Assembly (NCBI RefSeq): GCF_964199755.1
Contig: NC_133906.1
Span: forward strand, 3,968,001 to 4,032,000
Reading direction: 5' to 3'
Source of the DNA: Larus michahellis
Taxonomy: Eukaryota > Chordata > Aves > Charadriiformes > Laridae
Length of the DNA stretch: 64,000 bases
Program-made: the position numbers and the translations under genes
Shown: positions 14,346 to 24,340 of the stretch, piece by piece
Position numbering within the stretch: the first letter of the stretch is position 1
Layout: each line of letters begins with the position of its first letter
The notes under the pieces: model-generated
The model's database searches: none
Seen by the model: the letters and a program-made list of their open reading frames with translations, nothing else
Told to the model about the DNA's origin: nothing

Positions 14346-15291
14346 CGCTCGCTTGTATTAAAACAGGCAAAACTGTTCCAGCAGCCTTCGTGTTTAACAG
14401 CTCCGTACTCTAGCCAGGCTGTGCTACCACTCCAGTCCATAAACCACAAGCTTTATTAACTAATAATTAGTTTTTCCGAGTTAAGTTTCACGGTCGGGTT
14501 TTAAGAGCTGCCGCCCTGGGGTCAGGCGGGGAGGTTCGAAGGGACCGACGGAGGTGGGATCTTCAGACCCTGAAGATACAGAGGGTCTTTTCCACAAACG
14601 CGTCCTCACCTACCGCCCCGCGACCGTACCCGGGAGTTAAACGCCTCGAATTCAAGCCGAGACGTTTCTTTCGCAAACACAGAGCGGATTTTAACCGCAC
14701 CACCGACCTCCTGGATTTCAGCAAGGGTCCCGAGCTGTGCGAAGGGAACTGGGCACCAGCATCTGCCCGAGAAGGGCACAGTATAAACGCTGAGGTGTAA
14801 AGTAGCGTAAATTCAGCTAATATACGCATGTAACGTGGTGTAATTCAGGGGTAAAGTAGTACCTGAGCACACAGAGCATTTCTGGCCCAGGGTGAGCAGG
14901 GTGATTTGGAAGGACACACTAACGCCTTCCCTAATTTTATTTTTCCGGTTGCACGTAACTAATCATTGAGCAGAAAAGCGGTGCGACACTGGGCCACCTC
15001 CTTCCCTGGCAGGCTGCTGCCTCGGGGTGCTCGGGCGCCTTAAACACACTAGCCCAAAAAAAAGGGACTAAGCTTGAGAAGAACGCTGGAGGAAGCTATA
15101 AAAAAAAATATTTTTCCAACGATAGATAATTTACTCTCACTTTAAAACACAACTTCCCAAACCGGTATACGTCAGCTTCAGCAGGCACGCGGCTTTGCTC
15201 CTTTTCTTCCCTTCTGCGACCGGGTTGAATAAAGAGCATTTAGTGCGTTTCTGCCACCAGAAGGAATAAAAGGAGCATGCCATACGGAACT

Positions 15292-15309
15292 GGGGGGGGG
15301 GGGGGGGGG
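15292..15309. repeat. G homopolymer of 18 bases
   Basis: Uninterrupted G-run; length may be affected by sequencing. Confidence 0.85.
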
Positions 15310-16511
15310 CAGGAATCACGACAGCCTGCTCACACAAATGTTCTCAACGAGGAACGTAATATGGACAGCTCTTCCAGAGACAGTTCTCGCGCAATAACTT
15401 AAACAGTACAGATTACTACTTGGGGAAATAAAAGACAACATAACTTTGAAACTTGAAAAGCTCTTTCTTCGTTGTAATCAATTGCAATAATCCATGTCAG
15501 TGATTTAGATGAAGATCAACTTTACCTTTCTTTGCTGATGACACAAAACTAAGAGCAATAAAAAAAAAAACCCAACACCAAAACAAAAAAAAACACTTAA
15601 GTGCCTTTGCGCACAACTAATGGATTGGATGTGGCATGTGCCAATGGAAGTCGGAATGTATAATGCAGCATCCACTGGATGCCAAATTAATGGGATCATT
15701 TGGGCATTCTGGAACACTTGTGGCATTGAGCTTAAGTCATTTAAGGAGCCTGGCAAGGGTTGACGACCTTCCATTTTCAAAAGACTGAAGGCAGCCGGTA
15801 ATACCACAGGCAAAACACGGCAATGAATTGTATCCCCTCCATCCAGCTGCCGTTTAGTCCAAAGCCGAAAGACAACAAACCCAAGACAATGAGCCCATGG
15901 CTGGCGTCCCTAATAAAAAAAGTATATAAAACTACTGTTTCACCTGGACAGGCAGCTGGATGTTCAGGCGCACAGAGGACGGAGCAGACACCGCCAGGCG
16001 TTCACATGCAGCCCGACCTTCCTGCCAAGCTTGAGGACCTTCGCTGGGCCGTGGGGCTCACGCACATTTTCCACGGTGTCCTCTTCCTCCCTGGCTTAGG
16101 TCCCAAAGGAAGCCGGTCATAGCACGGAGGGAAACGCATCTCACGGCTAGATATGGCACACATACCTGAAGAGGCGCAGGGATTCGTTCAGAGGGGACAG
16201 AAACCGCTGGGTCTAATCCCTCCGGTGCTGCCACGGGGCAGAGCGGCAAGGAAGGACCCAGCAAACGCCACGCGCTGGTAATAACGGAGGTCCCGCTCCC
16301 ACTGACTCTTACACGCAAACGTCTGTGATGCTCCACAGCGAAGCAGCAACGCTCAGCTGCGCTCCCGGGAGGTGAATACTGGCAGGCGGAGGTTGGGAAG
16401 TTCACTGAGGATCAACACGGTACCCTTGATGTCTGTACAGATGCTCCAGATGTTACCAGGAGATCTGCTGCGGGACTCCACAATCCAGAAGCGGATTTAA
16501 CCTTTTTATTA

Positions 16512-16543
<32 letters not shown>

Positions 16544-19500
16544 CAATCTTGAAGGTATTTTGAAGAACGGGCTGAGGTCTGGATTTGCGAGGGTGTTTAG
16601 AAGCCGCTCTGCTCCTCGCACCGGTGAGCTCAGGCCACTCTCCAGCGGAGCACGGTGCCTGGACGTCCAACATCGCAGCCGTTCCCTGGGCTCCACCGCC
16701 CAGCGCAGAGAACAACGCATCGCTCCTAAAGAAGTGCCGAAACATCCTAAAGAGAGTGAGAGCCATCTCAAACACCTCTGCTCCGTGCTCCCCAGCTTTT
16801 CCAGCTCTGGGCATGTCCTACAAAGGACGTGTGGACACTTCTGAACGCACGATGCCGAGAAGCCTTTAGGCAGCTAGCTCTTCTCTTCTATATGACTTGG
16901 AAATAGCATTTTACCTCTTACCCTTAGAGAAAATTGACAGAATTAAAATATCTAAACACCATTGCAGTTCTAACCTTAGCAGCAGATGTTCAAGAGTACT
17001 GAAATGCCTAAAAACGCAGAGAAACCCCCCCAAGAAGGGGGGAAAAAAGCACATAGGTGCCAAACTGCCACCAACTGTGCTGTAGCCCTGCCCCATCGAA
17101 TCTAACCAGGTGCCTCCAGGAGGCAAACTCAGATCCTCAAAAACACGGGTGCGCCAAGTAGAAATATTTATTCCACTGCTGTGAGTCAGGAAAAAGTTAG
17201 GAGGTTAATGGACTCGAGAGGGTGGGCAAGGGAAACACGCGGCGTTGAAGGGAAGTGCCCTAAATGGCCTAAAGCAGACGGTGCGTGTACCCCCTTCTCC
17301 CAAAAATGCCCACCTGCAGAGAAGGCAAACACCTTTGGCCACCTGGTCCAAGCTGCTCAGGCAACACGTGAGGAGGGATTCTACCAACGGAGCGAGAGCA
17401 TCCACACCAGCAAGCGCCCACCTGAGCGAGCCGCGGCCCTTACATTATTCCTCATCAGCGATGGGGATGGCTGCGGTGGAGAGATACGTGCTTCAAGGAA
17501 AATTGATAGGCGTAAGGGAGGTGTAAATCTCAGCATTATTTATGTTAGCTGTAAATGAGCTAAATTATGACCTAGCTGAGCGAAACACTTTTCTAAACCA
17601 AGGCTTTGAATATTGTGTATTTCGCATGTTTAACAGGCCCGGGCTTTCATCAGGGAGCGGAGAAGGAGAGCTAATAACCCATTGATTTTAGGGCCCATTT
17701 AGGAAAAGAATTGCCTATACAGATCTGATCACCCTGCATTACTGCGTATCATCTAATACCCTGGGCACAAAATAATGCTGAGAGAGGCAGATTACAGAGC
17801 CATTTTTATCCGGAGAGGGGCTGTGCCTGTGCAGGCGAGCGCGGTACGGGGGCTGCTTTGGGTTCGGGCTTACGGCAAAGCCAGGAGGGACCCCGAGGAA
17901 ACGGCCCATGTTCCTCCCCGCGGGTCTCGTTACCCTGAGCTCTGCCTTCTGCATCCACCCGCTCAGCTCCACGCGGGAAATCACTTACACACGGGATTTA
18001 ACCAAGTTCCGAAAGCGATCTGCCCAAGTCCCACTGATAATTCGATAATCCTTAACTCTCCCTGCCTTTTTCCACCCCCGTCCAGCAAACACCAGTTTTC
18101 CTGAGATTAAAACTTCCGAACAGGAGGGAATGTGAGCACACAGCGTGGGCTTCCCGGAGCGCACGCGCACAGGCACAACATTTCGCTTGCGGATTTAAGC
18201 CTGCTTCGGGAAAATCATCCAAACGGCAAGAATTATCAATTTCCTAGCGGAATCAAACATCAACATATCAAAACTCAGCTCGATGGGACGCACGGCGTCT
18301 TCAACACTCTCAGACCACATCTTTTATCACGGGACTTACACTGCCCACACTCAGATGACTGCCCCTGAATTAGCCGTGCTGCAATACAGTTGGAAGAGCC
18401 GCTGCTGCCCTCACGCTGCCTGCACACCACCGCGCTTCATCCTCTGCTAAATGGAGTGTTTTAAGAAGTCTCCCATGGGGGTAAAGGACCCTTCAGTAAT
18501 GAGCGGGAGGGTAGGGGATAAGCCACGCTGCCCCACAACTAGCCAGAACCCATGCTGCAAGAAGACTGTATCAGAAATTGTGTGGTCAAACTGCTGCCCC
18601 TACACGACAGCCCGACTCGAGTTGTCCACCACACAGCCCAAGTGGCAGGATACGGGCAGGACAATCGGAAGGATCAGGCCAGCAGCCAGCCCACCCCCAG
18701 AAGATGCCGTCTCCTCCACGGGGCACCCACACCCGCCAAAATTACATCCCTTGGTCGGAGAGGCTCAAGCTGGTAGGGTCTAAAGTCCGTGCAAATCCCC
18801 GTGGGTGGCTTTGTCTATTGATGGACCTTCAGAGATACACGGCGGGGACCATCGGACAACCCTGTCGCACCTGAAGCGGGCTGGCAGGAACACGGCTTTC
18901 ATCCACAAAGAGGGAAATATTGTGTATTGGTGTTTCCCCGGGGCTGCTATAAACACCGGGGTGGGTTTACCAGGCAGAGTGATCGGAGGTAACCCCCACT
19001 TCTGTCCCCTTCAGCACGACCACTCGCAGCAGCACCCCCACACCGCCCATGCAATCTTGTTTTACATGACACGGGCAGGCGAGGCAGCCTGTCTCCCTCG
19101 TACTCAGCGCAGCTCAAAACCCCGAGACCAGCTCCTCCGAAACAAAGACACCAGCCATAACCCCAGTGAGCCCAAGCACGCTGCAAACCAGCGCATAAGC
19201 CCCGCTATTTGGTAGCTGTTCAGACGGCTGAAACGGAAGCTACTGGTTTCTGAAGTCTTTTGGAAAGTTGGCAATCCCAAGGCTTGATCTGGCTGCCTTT
19301 GGCACAGCCCATGGGCAACAGTGGCAAGGAGAGCCCGAGCCCAGCCTGGGCTGTCACCGCCGAGCTCAGACCCACTTGCGCTGCTTTTAATAACAGGGCT
19401 GTAAACGCTCCCCGGGTTTGCACTAGATCCTCGCCCGCCACAAAGCTGATTACTGCAATCTGCAGCATCATTATGCTCTCTGCAAATACACGGCTTCTGG

Positions 19501-19817
19501 CGTACAGCAGTTTGGGAAAAACTGCAGGGAAATCAGGAATACAGAAGTTTATGATCATGGGACGCCCAAACAGTTAAAGGCTGTCTTGAAAACAATGCAG
19601 TTTATAGATGTTAGAGGCTACGGGTAAAAACAGAACATCGAATACACACGTGAATACGAGTACCCGTTTATTCCAACCCCCTCGCGTTATTCAGAGCTTG
19701 ACTCTTCCAACATTTTCGCCAAGGCGCGGGTTTCTCCTGGCTGCTCCGCGCTCGGTGCCGGGGGTTTCTCCTCTCTCCGAACGCAGCCCCATCCCCTGCC
19801 CCTGTGCCCGAGCGGCG

Positions 19818-19856
19818 GCGGGTGACAAGCCCAGGGCGGGTGACAAGCCCAGGGCG
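19818..19856. repeat. Short tandem duplication, 18 bp unit, two copies
   Basis: GCGGGTGACAAGCCCAGG occurs twice in direct succession in GC-rich DNA. Confidence 0.85.
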
Positions 19857-21089
19857 GGACCCGTCGCCGGGCTGCGGCGTGAGCCCCCTCCGCGGGGCCG
19901 GCGCCCGACCGGCAGCACCGCACCGCACCGCGGGGGGGGAACGGGCGACACAAACGGGGAAAGGTCGGGGCTGGCGCGGAGGAGGAGCGGGGCGGTGCGG
20001 GGGGACAGGGCCAGGGCCACGCACGGCAGCAGCGCCGCGTTTCCCCACACCCCGCACCCAGGTATAGATTTCCCCGTTGTGTCTTTGATTTTTTTTTTTT
20101 TTTTTTTTTTGACTTCGCTGCCAGACACCTCCCCTCCATGGGTGCTTTCCGACACCAGCCGAGCAGCCGCACGGTCCCAGCGCCATCACCCCCGGCGTGA
20201 CAGGATCCGGCCCTGCCTTTGGACCTCCACAACCTTCCCCCGACAAACCAAACCCCGGCTGCGACCCGAGCCCCTGCCCCGCTCCCGCTGCGGAAAGGGC
20301 TGGCTGAGGAAATCATTTCCTTATTCCCTCGCCCTGCGCGACTCGCCGCCCCTAAAACGCCGTTTGCCGTAGCCGGGCCGGCGGAACAGCGAGCCCAGCA
20401 CCGGCAACGCCTTTCGACTTCTACGGGCTGCCGGTGGCCGCACTCGCCCGCCGCGGGAGAGGCAGAGCCCACCGCCCCGCGGGGTCCCGCCCGTGGCTGG
20501 GGGGAACCCACCTGGACCAGCGCTGGGTTCTAAAAAAAGTGTAAAATTTTGCGGCTTCCCCCCGCCCTGGACCCGCAGAATTACGGGAGTTTGTTCTTAA
20601 AAATACCGCTCCCCACCCCGCGCCTCCCCGGGCTGTTAAACGAGCTCCGGTGCCGACGGGCGCCCCGGGAACCGGCACCCCGGTGGCCCACGGCCACGGC
20701 AACACGCCGTGCTGTCGCCCACGCCGCCGAGCAGCGGCGGGGCAAACGAAAACCGTTGGGTGCCGGCCGGGAGGCGGCTCGGTAGCGCGGGGCCGGGCTG
20801 GGACCGTTACCGGGGACCGGCGGGACCCTGCACCGGGACGGCTCCGACGTCGTCCCCAGCCCGGGGCTGCTCCCGGCCGCCGTCCCCCGGCGGAGCGGGC
20901 GGCAGCACCGCGTACGGCCCCCCCGGGTGCGCTACCGGAGCCCCGCTGCGAGCCCGCCCGCCGCCCCCGGCCCCACTCCCGCTCCCGGCCGGCTCCTCAC
21001 CTCCGTCTCCGCCGAACGACGAGAGTCTCCCGGGCGCCGCCCGCTCCGCAGCGACCCGTCCCCGGCGCGGCGGCAGGCAGGGAGCGGAG

Positions 21090-21906
21090 AGGCGTTTTTA
21101 AAGAAAACGTTTATTTACACGTCTCGGCAAGTACAAAGTATTATACATGGTCTGTGTCAACCCCAAATCTTCTTTATTATGAAACATAAGGCGCTTTCTC
21201 TAGAGCCGGTGGCGAAAGGAGAGGGTGCGGATGCTGTTTCGGTGCGCTAAAGCTCGTCGGCTGGAAAAGTGAGGACAAAACCGAGTGCGTGGTGCCTGAA
21301 AGGAGCCCTTATTACTACGGTGAATAAATTACAGCTGACATTAACTTCACCTGGGACAGATGGAAGCGACCGCTTTTCAGCTTAATAGGGTTTCCTAAGC
21401 TAATGAGTCATCACCGGCTCCACTTAGTCCCCTCCGCTAAGTGATAGGTAGGTATTTTTTTTTTCTTTAGACTATCCTCAGAACAGGAAAAAAAAAATAG
21501 CCTTTTGTTCCAAAGCCAACACAAAATACCTATGTTCAGATTTCGATATAAATAATCGAGGTTTTATATAACTCCATATTAATAGTGCCCAAAATCTCGA
21601 TGCATAAATAAATTAAATTATTAACACTTCTTACAAAAAGTGACATTTTTCCCTTCCTAGTGGAACATCGACACGAATATACAAGCGGAGCGCGGGGCCC
21701 CGCCACGGCAGCGCCCGGCGGCTCCGCTCCGCGCCGGCCTCGGGGAAGCGCCGCGGCGGCTCCGGCCCCGGCTCCGCTCCCGCTCCCGCTCCCCGGCCCC
21801 GCGGGCCCGGTCCGCCCCGTCTGCGCCGAGCCGCGGCCCCGGGGGCGAGGGGGAACCGCCGGGCGAGCTCCGGGAGCGAGTCCGCTGCGTGTCCGGGCTA
21901 CCGGGC
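21090..21906 (-). other. TLX3: Probable TLX3 3' untranslated region with two candidate poly(A) signals
   Basis: Downstream of the stop the sequence passes from GC-rich to a long AT-rich stretch (about 21,110-21,660) with the look of conserved 3' UTR. On the minus strand AATAAA occurs at 21173-21178 and 21110-21115. The lower end at about 21,090 is inferred from the second signal; no cleavage data are available. Confidence 0.55.
21110..21115 (-). terminator. TLX3: Candidate AATAAA polyadenylation signal for TLX3 (distal)
   Basis: TTTATT on the plus strand reads AATAAA on the gene strand, about 790 nt past the stop codon. A second copy lies at 21173-21178. Either could be used, and which one is used cannot be decided from sequence. 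Confidence 0.4.
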
Positions 21907-22117
21907 TCAGACGAGGGAGGTGACCGGGGGGATCTTGGCGCTCTCCTCCTCCCAGGGCTGCAGGTTCTGCAGCGCGAACAGCGACGAGTTGTGCAGGCAC
22001 AGCGGGTCGGGCTGGATCGACTCGTTCAGCGACTTCTGGAAGGCGTCGTGCTGCAGCTGCAGCATCAGCCGGCTCGCCTGCTGCCGCTCGGCCTCCCGCT
22101 CCTCCGCCGTCTGCCGC
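21907..22117 (-). CDS. TLX3: TLX3 coding exon 3 (end of homeodomain, C-terminal tail, stop)
   Basis: The exon completes the homeodomain and encodes the conserved TLX tail, [19 protein letters not shown] through [18 protein letters not shown], with TGA at 21907-21909. The 69 residues plus stop fit the family length exactly. The acceptor CGGCAG is preceded on the transcribed strand by an unusual polypyrimidine tract that is nearly all C (about 22121-22148). Confidence 0.95.
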
Positions 22118-23991
22118 CTGCCGGGGGGGTGGGGGGGGGTGGGGGGGAGACACGCTCAGCCCGCGCCCCGCCGACCGACCACCCCCCTCCCCGGGATGCT
22201 CCGGGGCCGCCGCGGGAACCGGCCGCGGGAATCGGCGCATCCCGGGGCCGGGCACCGCCGGGCCGCGAGGCCTGGAACGGAGGGATCGCGGGCGGCGGGA
22301 AACGCCTGGAAATCCCCCCCCTCATTCCCCAATAATCCCCCGTTTCCCGGTGTTCCCCCGATTTCCCAATATACCCCCGGTTTTTTTTCGAATAATTCCC
22401 CTTTTTTCGAATACTCCCTCGTTTTTACGAATAATTCCTTTTTTTTTTTTTAATACTCCCTCGTTTTTACGAATAACTCACGGTTTTTACGACTAATCCC
22501 TCGTTTGTACAATTAAGATGCCGTTTGTACGAATAACCCCCGTTTTTACGAGCAATCCCTGGTTTGTACGAATAAACTCCCGTTTGTACGAATAATCCCC
22601 GTTTTTATGAACAATCCCTCGCTTGTACGAACAGTCCCTCGTTTGTACGAATAACTCCGGTTTTACGAATACCTCCCCGTTTTTACGAATAACCCCCGTT
22701 TTTACGAATACCTCCCCGTTTTTACGAATAACCCCCGTTTTTACGAATGGGGGACTATAAAAAAGAAAAAAATATATAAGTAAACATAACACTACTATTA
22801 TAATAATAATAATAATAATCCCGCTCCCCCCCCACCCGTTTGGCCGCCGGCGAGGAGTGCGCTGCCGGCCGGAGCCGGGGCTCGGCCGGGAGCGGCGGCG
22901 GCGGCGGGACGGGGCGGCCCCGGGGGCGCGGGACTCACCGCCACTTGGTGCGCCGGTTCTGGAACCAGGTCTTCACCTGGGCGTCCGTCATCTTGAGGGA
23001 CTTGGCGAGAGCAGCGCGCTCGGCCGAGGCCAGGTACTTCTGCCGGTGGAAGCGCTTCTCCAGCTCGCAGATCTGGACCCGGGAGAAGGACGTCCGCGGC
23101 TTCTTGCGCTTCGGCGGGGTCCGGTTCTGGTAGGGATGCCCGATCCGCCGTGTCACCGTGAAGGGCGTCAGCGCCGCCGCCGCTGCCCGGGTGGGAAGCA
23201 GAGGGGTCAGCCCCGCGCCCGCACGGTGCCGGCCGCTCCCCCCTCCCCTCCCCCGGGGCCGCGGCTCTGCCCGACGGCCGCCCCCCGAAGGGACCGTGTC
23301 TCCCCGAGGTGCCGCTTCCACCTTTCGCCGGAGGGATGCGGAGGCGAGCGGGGGCCCGGCCGCCCCCCCGGGGCGCCCGCGCTGTCCACGCCGGCAGGAG
23401 AGCGGTTTTTCGGATCGCGGCGAGCGCGGGGAAGGGAAACATCCGGCGGGCCGCCTTTGCTTTTATTCTTACTGCTATTACTAGGGTTATTTCGTTTTCT
23501 ATTTTTTATTTGCCCTCCCGTTCGTTGCCGGGGAGGGCTCTCCCTCTCCGCCCCGGCGCCTTACCTGTGAACCGGTCCTTGACGAAGCGCCGGCTGCTCT
23601 CCATCCAGGGGAAGTTGAGGCTGCCCAGGCTGGGCACGGCGGGCATGGCCGGGATGGCGCTGGAGATGGGCGGCGGCACGGCCCCGGGGATGGGCCTGTG
23701 CGCCGGCACCCGGATCACGCCGGCGGGGGCCAGGCTGAGGTTGACACTGTAAGATCCCGAGTCCTCGAAGGGCGCGGCGATGGCCGGGAAAGGGGCCGGC
23801 AGGCCCGGGTAAGGCGCGCCGCCGCGGCCGCCGGGGCCGCCCAGGAAGGTCGCGCCGTCGGGGCCCCGGGGGGGCGGCGGCGGCGGCGGCGGGGGAGCGC
23901 TCTCCTGCTCGGGGCTGTTGAGGATCTGGTCGATGCCGAAGCTGATGGGTTCGTGCTGGTGCTGGCCCTGCGCGCCCGACGGCGGATCCAT
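21907..23991 (-). CDS. TLX3: TLX3 (T-cell leukemia homeobox 3), complete three-exon coding region
   Basis: The exons 23565-23991, 22939-23182 and 21907-22117 (427, 244 and 211 nt) join in frame to 293 residues plus stop; human TLX3 is about 291. What is seen: an N-terminal eh1-like repressor motif ([11 protein letters not shown], residues 14-24), a proline run (33-41), an FPWM tryptophan motif (127-130) of the PBX-contact type, a homeodomain (about 168-227) with WFQNRR at 215-220 and Thr at homeodomain position 47, and a conserved tail ending VTSLV. From family knowledge: TLX proteins are nuclear DNA-binding factors, and TLX3 specifies glutamatergic over GABAergic fate in the dorsal spinal cord and hindbrain. 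TLX1 and TLX2 are the alternatives, but the N-terminus and the RANBP17 neighbour point to TLX3. All introns have GT-AG ends. The start is the ATG opening the conserved N-terminus. Confidence 0.96.
22121..22148. repeat. G-tract (C-tract on the gene strand) at the TLX3 intron 2 acceptor
   Basis: The plus strand shows runs of seven, nine and seven G separated by single T. On the transcribed strand this is the polypyrimidine tract before CGGCAG, made almost wholly of C. The plus strand could form a G-quadruplex. Confidence 0.8.
22322..22748. repeat. Minisatellite of 19-20 bp units inside TLX3 intron 2
   Basis: The unit on the plus strand is of the form CCCCGTTTTTACGAATAA. Two variants alternate near 22,660-22,748, about 19 bp (ending AACCCCCG) and 20 bp (ending ACCTCCCCG), giving a 39 bp higher-order period. 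Copies near the exon 2 side are almost identical, while those toward exon 3 (22,322-22,480) are much more diverged. Nearly every good copy keeps a CpG. On the minus strand the block is stop-free for about 99 codons (period 13 residues), which is a by-product of the 39 bp period and not a gene. Confidence 0.9.
22797..22819. repeat. TAA trinucleotide microsatellite in TLX3 intron 2
   Basis: About seven to eight TAA units lie between the minisatellite and exon 2. Confidence 0.85.
22939..23182 (-). CDS. TLX3: TLX3 coding exon 2 (homeodomain)
   Basis: The acceptor is GGGCAG and the donor is CG|GTGAGT. After a short alanine run ([10 protein letters not shown]) it encodes [17 protein letters not shown] followed by most of the homeodomain, including helix 3 with [12 protein letters not shown]. 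Threonine at homeodomain position 47, in place of the usual Ile or Val, is the TLX/HOX11 signature and alters base preference in the major groove. Arg57 of the homeodomain is split across the junction with exon 3. Intron 1 is only 382 bp. Confidence 0.96.
23565..23991 (-). CDS. TLX3: TLX3 coding exon 1 (residues 1-142 plus one base)
   Basis: The exon runs from the ATG (CAT on the plus strand at 23989-23991) to the donor after ACAG, where the intron begins GTAAGG. It encodes the eh1-like motif, a nine-proline stretch at residues 33-41 and the segment [20 protein letters not shown], which is nearly invariant in TLX3. It ends with the [16 protein letters not shown] segment. The exon is very GC-rich and the (GGC)n stretch on the plus strand near 23874-23893 encodes the proline run. 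Splice phase is 1, matching exon 2. Confidence 0.95.
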
Positions 23992-24196
23992 CCTCCTCCG
24001 CCGCCGCCGCCGCCTCCTCCCCGGCCGCCGCCGCCCCGCTATAAGCGCTGCGCTCCGCCGCGCTCCGCGGCCCGGCCGGCCCCGCCGCGCCGAAACTTTG
24101 CCTGAGCGCGCGCCGCCCCGCCGCGCGCCGCCCCGTCACCTCCGCGGGCGCGCCCCGCGCCGCCCCGCGCGCCCCCCGCGCCACACCCCCGCCGCC

Positions 24197-24201
24197 ATTG
24201 G
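24197..24201 (-). promoter_or_regulatory. TLX3: CCAAT box upstream of TLX3 (proximal)
   Basis: ATTGG on the plus strand is CCAAT on the gene strand, 206 bp before the ATG, inside CpG-island DNA. NF-Y binding is the usual role. Paired with the copy at 24229-24233, 32 bp away. Confidence 0.5.
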
Positions 24202-24228
24202 CCGCCGCCGCCCGGCCTCTGCGCTCCC

Positions 24229-24233
24229 ATTGG
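24229..24233 (-). promoter_or_regulatory. TLX3: CCAAT box upstream of TLX3 (distal)
   Basis: Second inverted CCAAT, 32 bp (about three helical turns) from the first. NF-Y sites are often found in such phased pairs. The pair would suggest a transcription start near 24,100-24,150, which is an inference. Confidence 0.5.
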
Positions 24234-24308
24234 CTCCCCCGGCGCGGGGGGCGGGGCGGGGTGGGGCGGGGGGCGGCGGTGGAGGCGGGGGGGGACCCGC
24301 CGCCGCGG

Positions 24309-24316
24309 TGACATCA
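24309..24316. promoter_or_regulatory. CRE-like TGACATCA site in TLX3 upstream region
   Basis: A single-base variant of the CRE palindrome TGACGTCA, also compatible with PBX/MEIS-type binding, about 320 bp upstream of the TLX3 ATG. The same 8-mer appears in an AT-rich block of the large RANBP17 intron (57198-57205). Confidence 0.35.
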
Positions 24317-24332
24317 CCGGGGCGCGCGGCCC

Positions 24333-24340
24333 CCATTGTT
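24333..24340 (-). promoter_or_regulatory. SOX-like AACAATGG site in TLX3 upstream region
   Basis: CCATTGTT on the plus strand reads AACAATGG on the gene strand, a good match to the SOX HMG consensus and conspicuous in otherwise GC-only sequence. Binding is not shown. Confidence 0.35.

Larger units (their letters stand above)
4109..21089. other. Distal downstream flank of TLX3, no gene seen
   Basis: Alternating GC-rich and AT-rich blocks. Homopolymers include G-runs at 7983-7995 and 15292-15309, and T-runs at about 16518-16543 and 20092-20110. A pyrimidine-rich part at about 10,960-11,660 has an open frame up to 356 codons with no family resemblance. NPM1, expected on this side from human gene order, is not visible, so it must lie further out or be arranged differently. 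Confidence 0.5.
22118..22938 (-). other. TLX3: TLX3 intron 2 (821 bp), largely occupied by tandem repeats
   Basis: The intron starts GTGAGT after the homeodomain exon and ends in a C-rich tract plus CGGCAG. About half of it is a minisatellite of 19-20 bp units (22322-22748) followed by an A-rich stretch and a TAA repeat (about 22797-22819). The AT-rich repeat block contrasts sharply with the very GC-rich flanks. Confidence 0.85.

Noticed and set aside
19608-20511. Overlapping frames of 254 and 274 codons on opposite strands
   Set aside because: CpG-rich DNA with few AT-containing stop codons; the translations are Arg/Pro/Ala-rich and resemble no protein family I know.
22493-22792. 99-codon minus-strand frame with a 13-residue repeat
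   Set aside because: Direct consequence of the 39 bp minisatellite period inside TLX3 intron 2.
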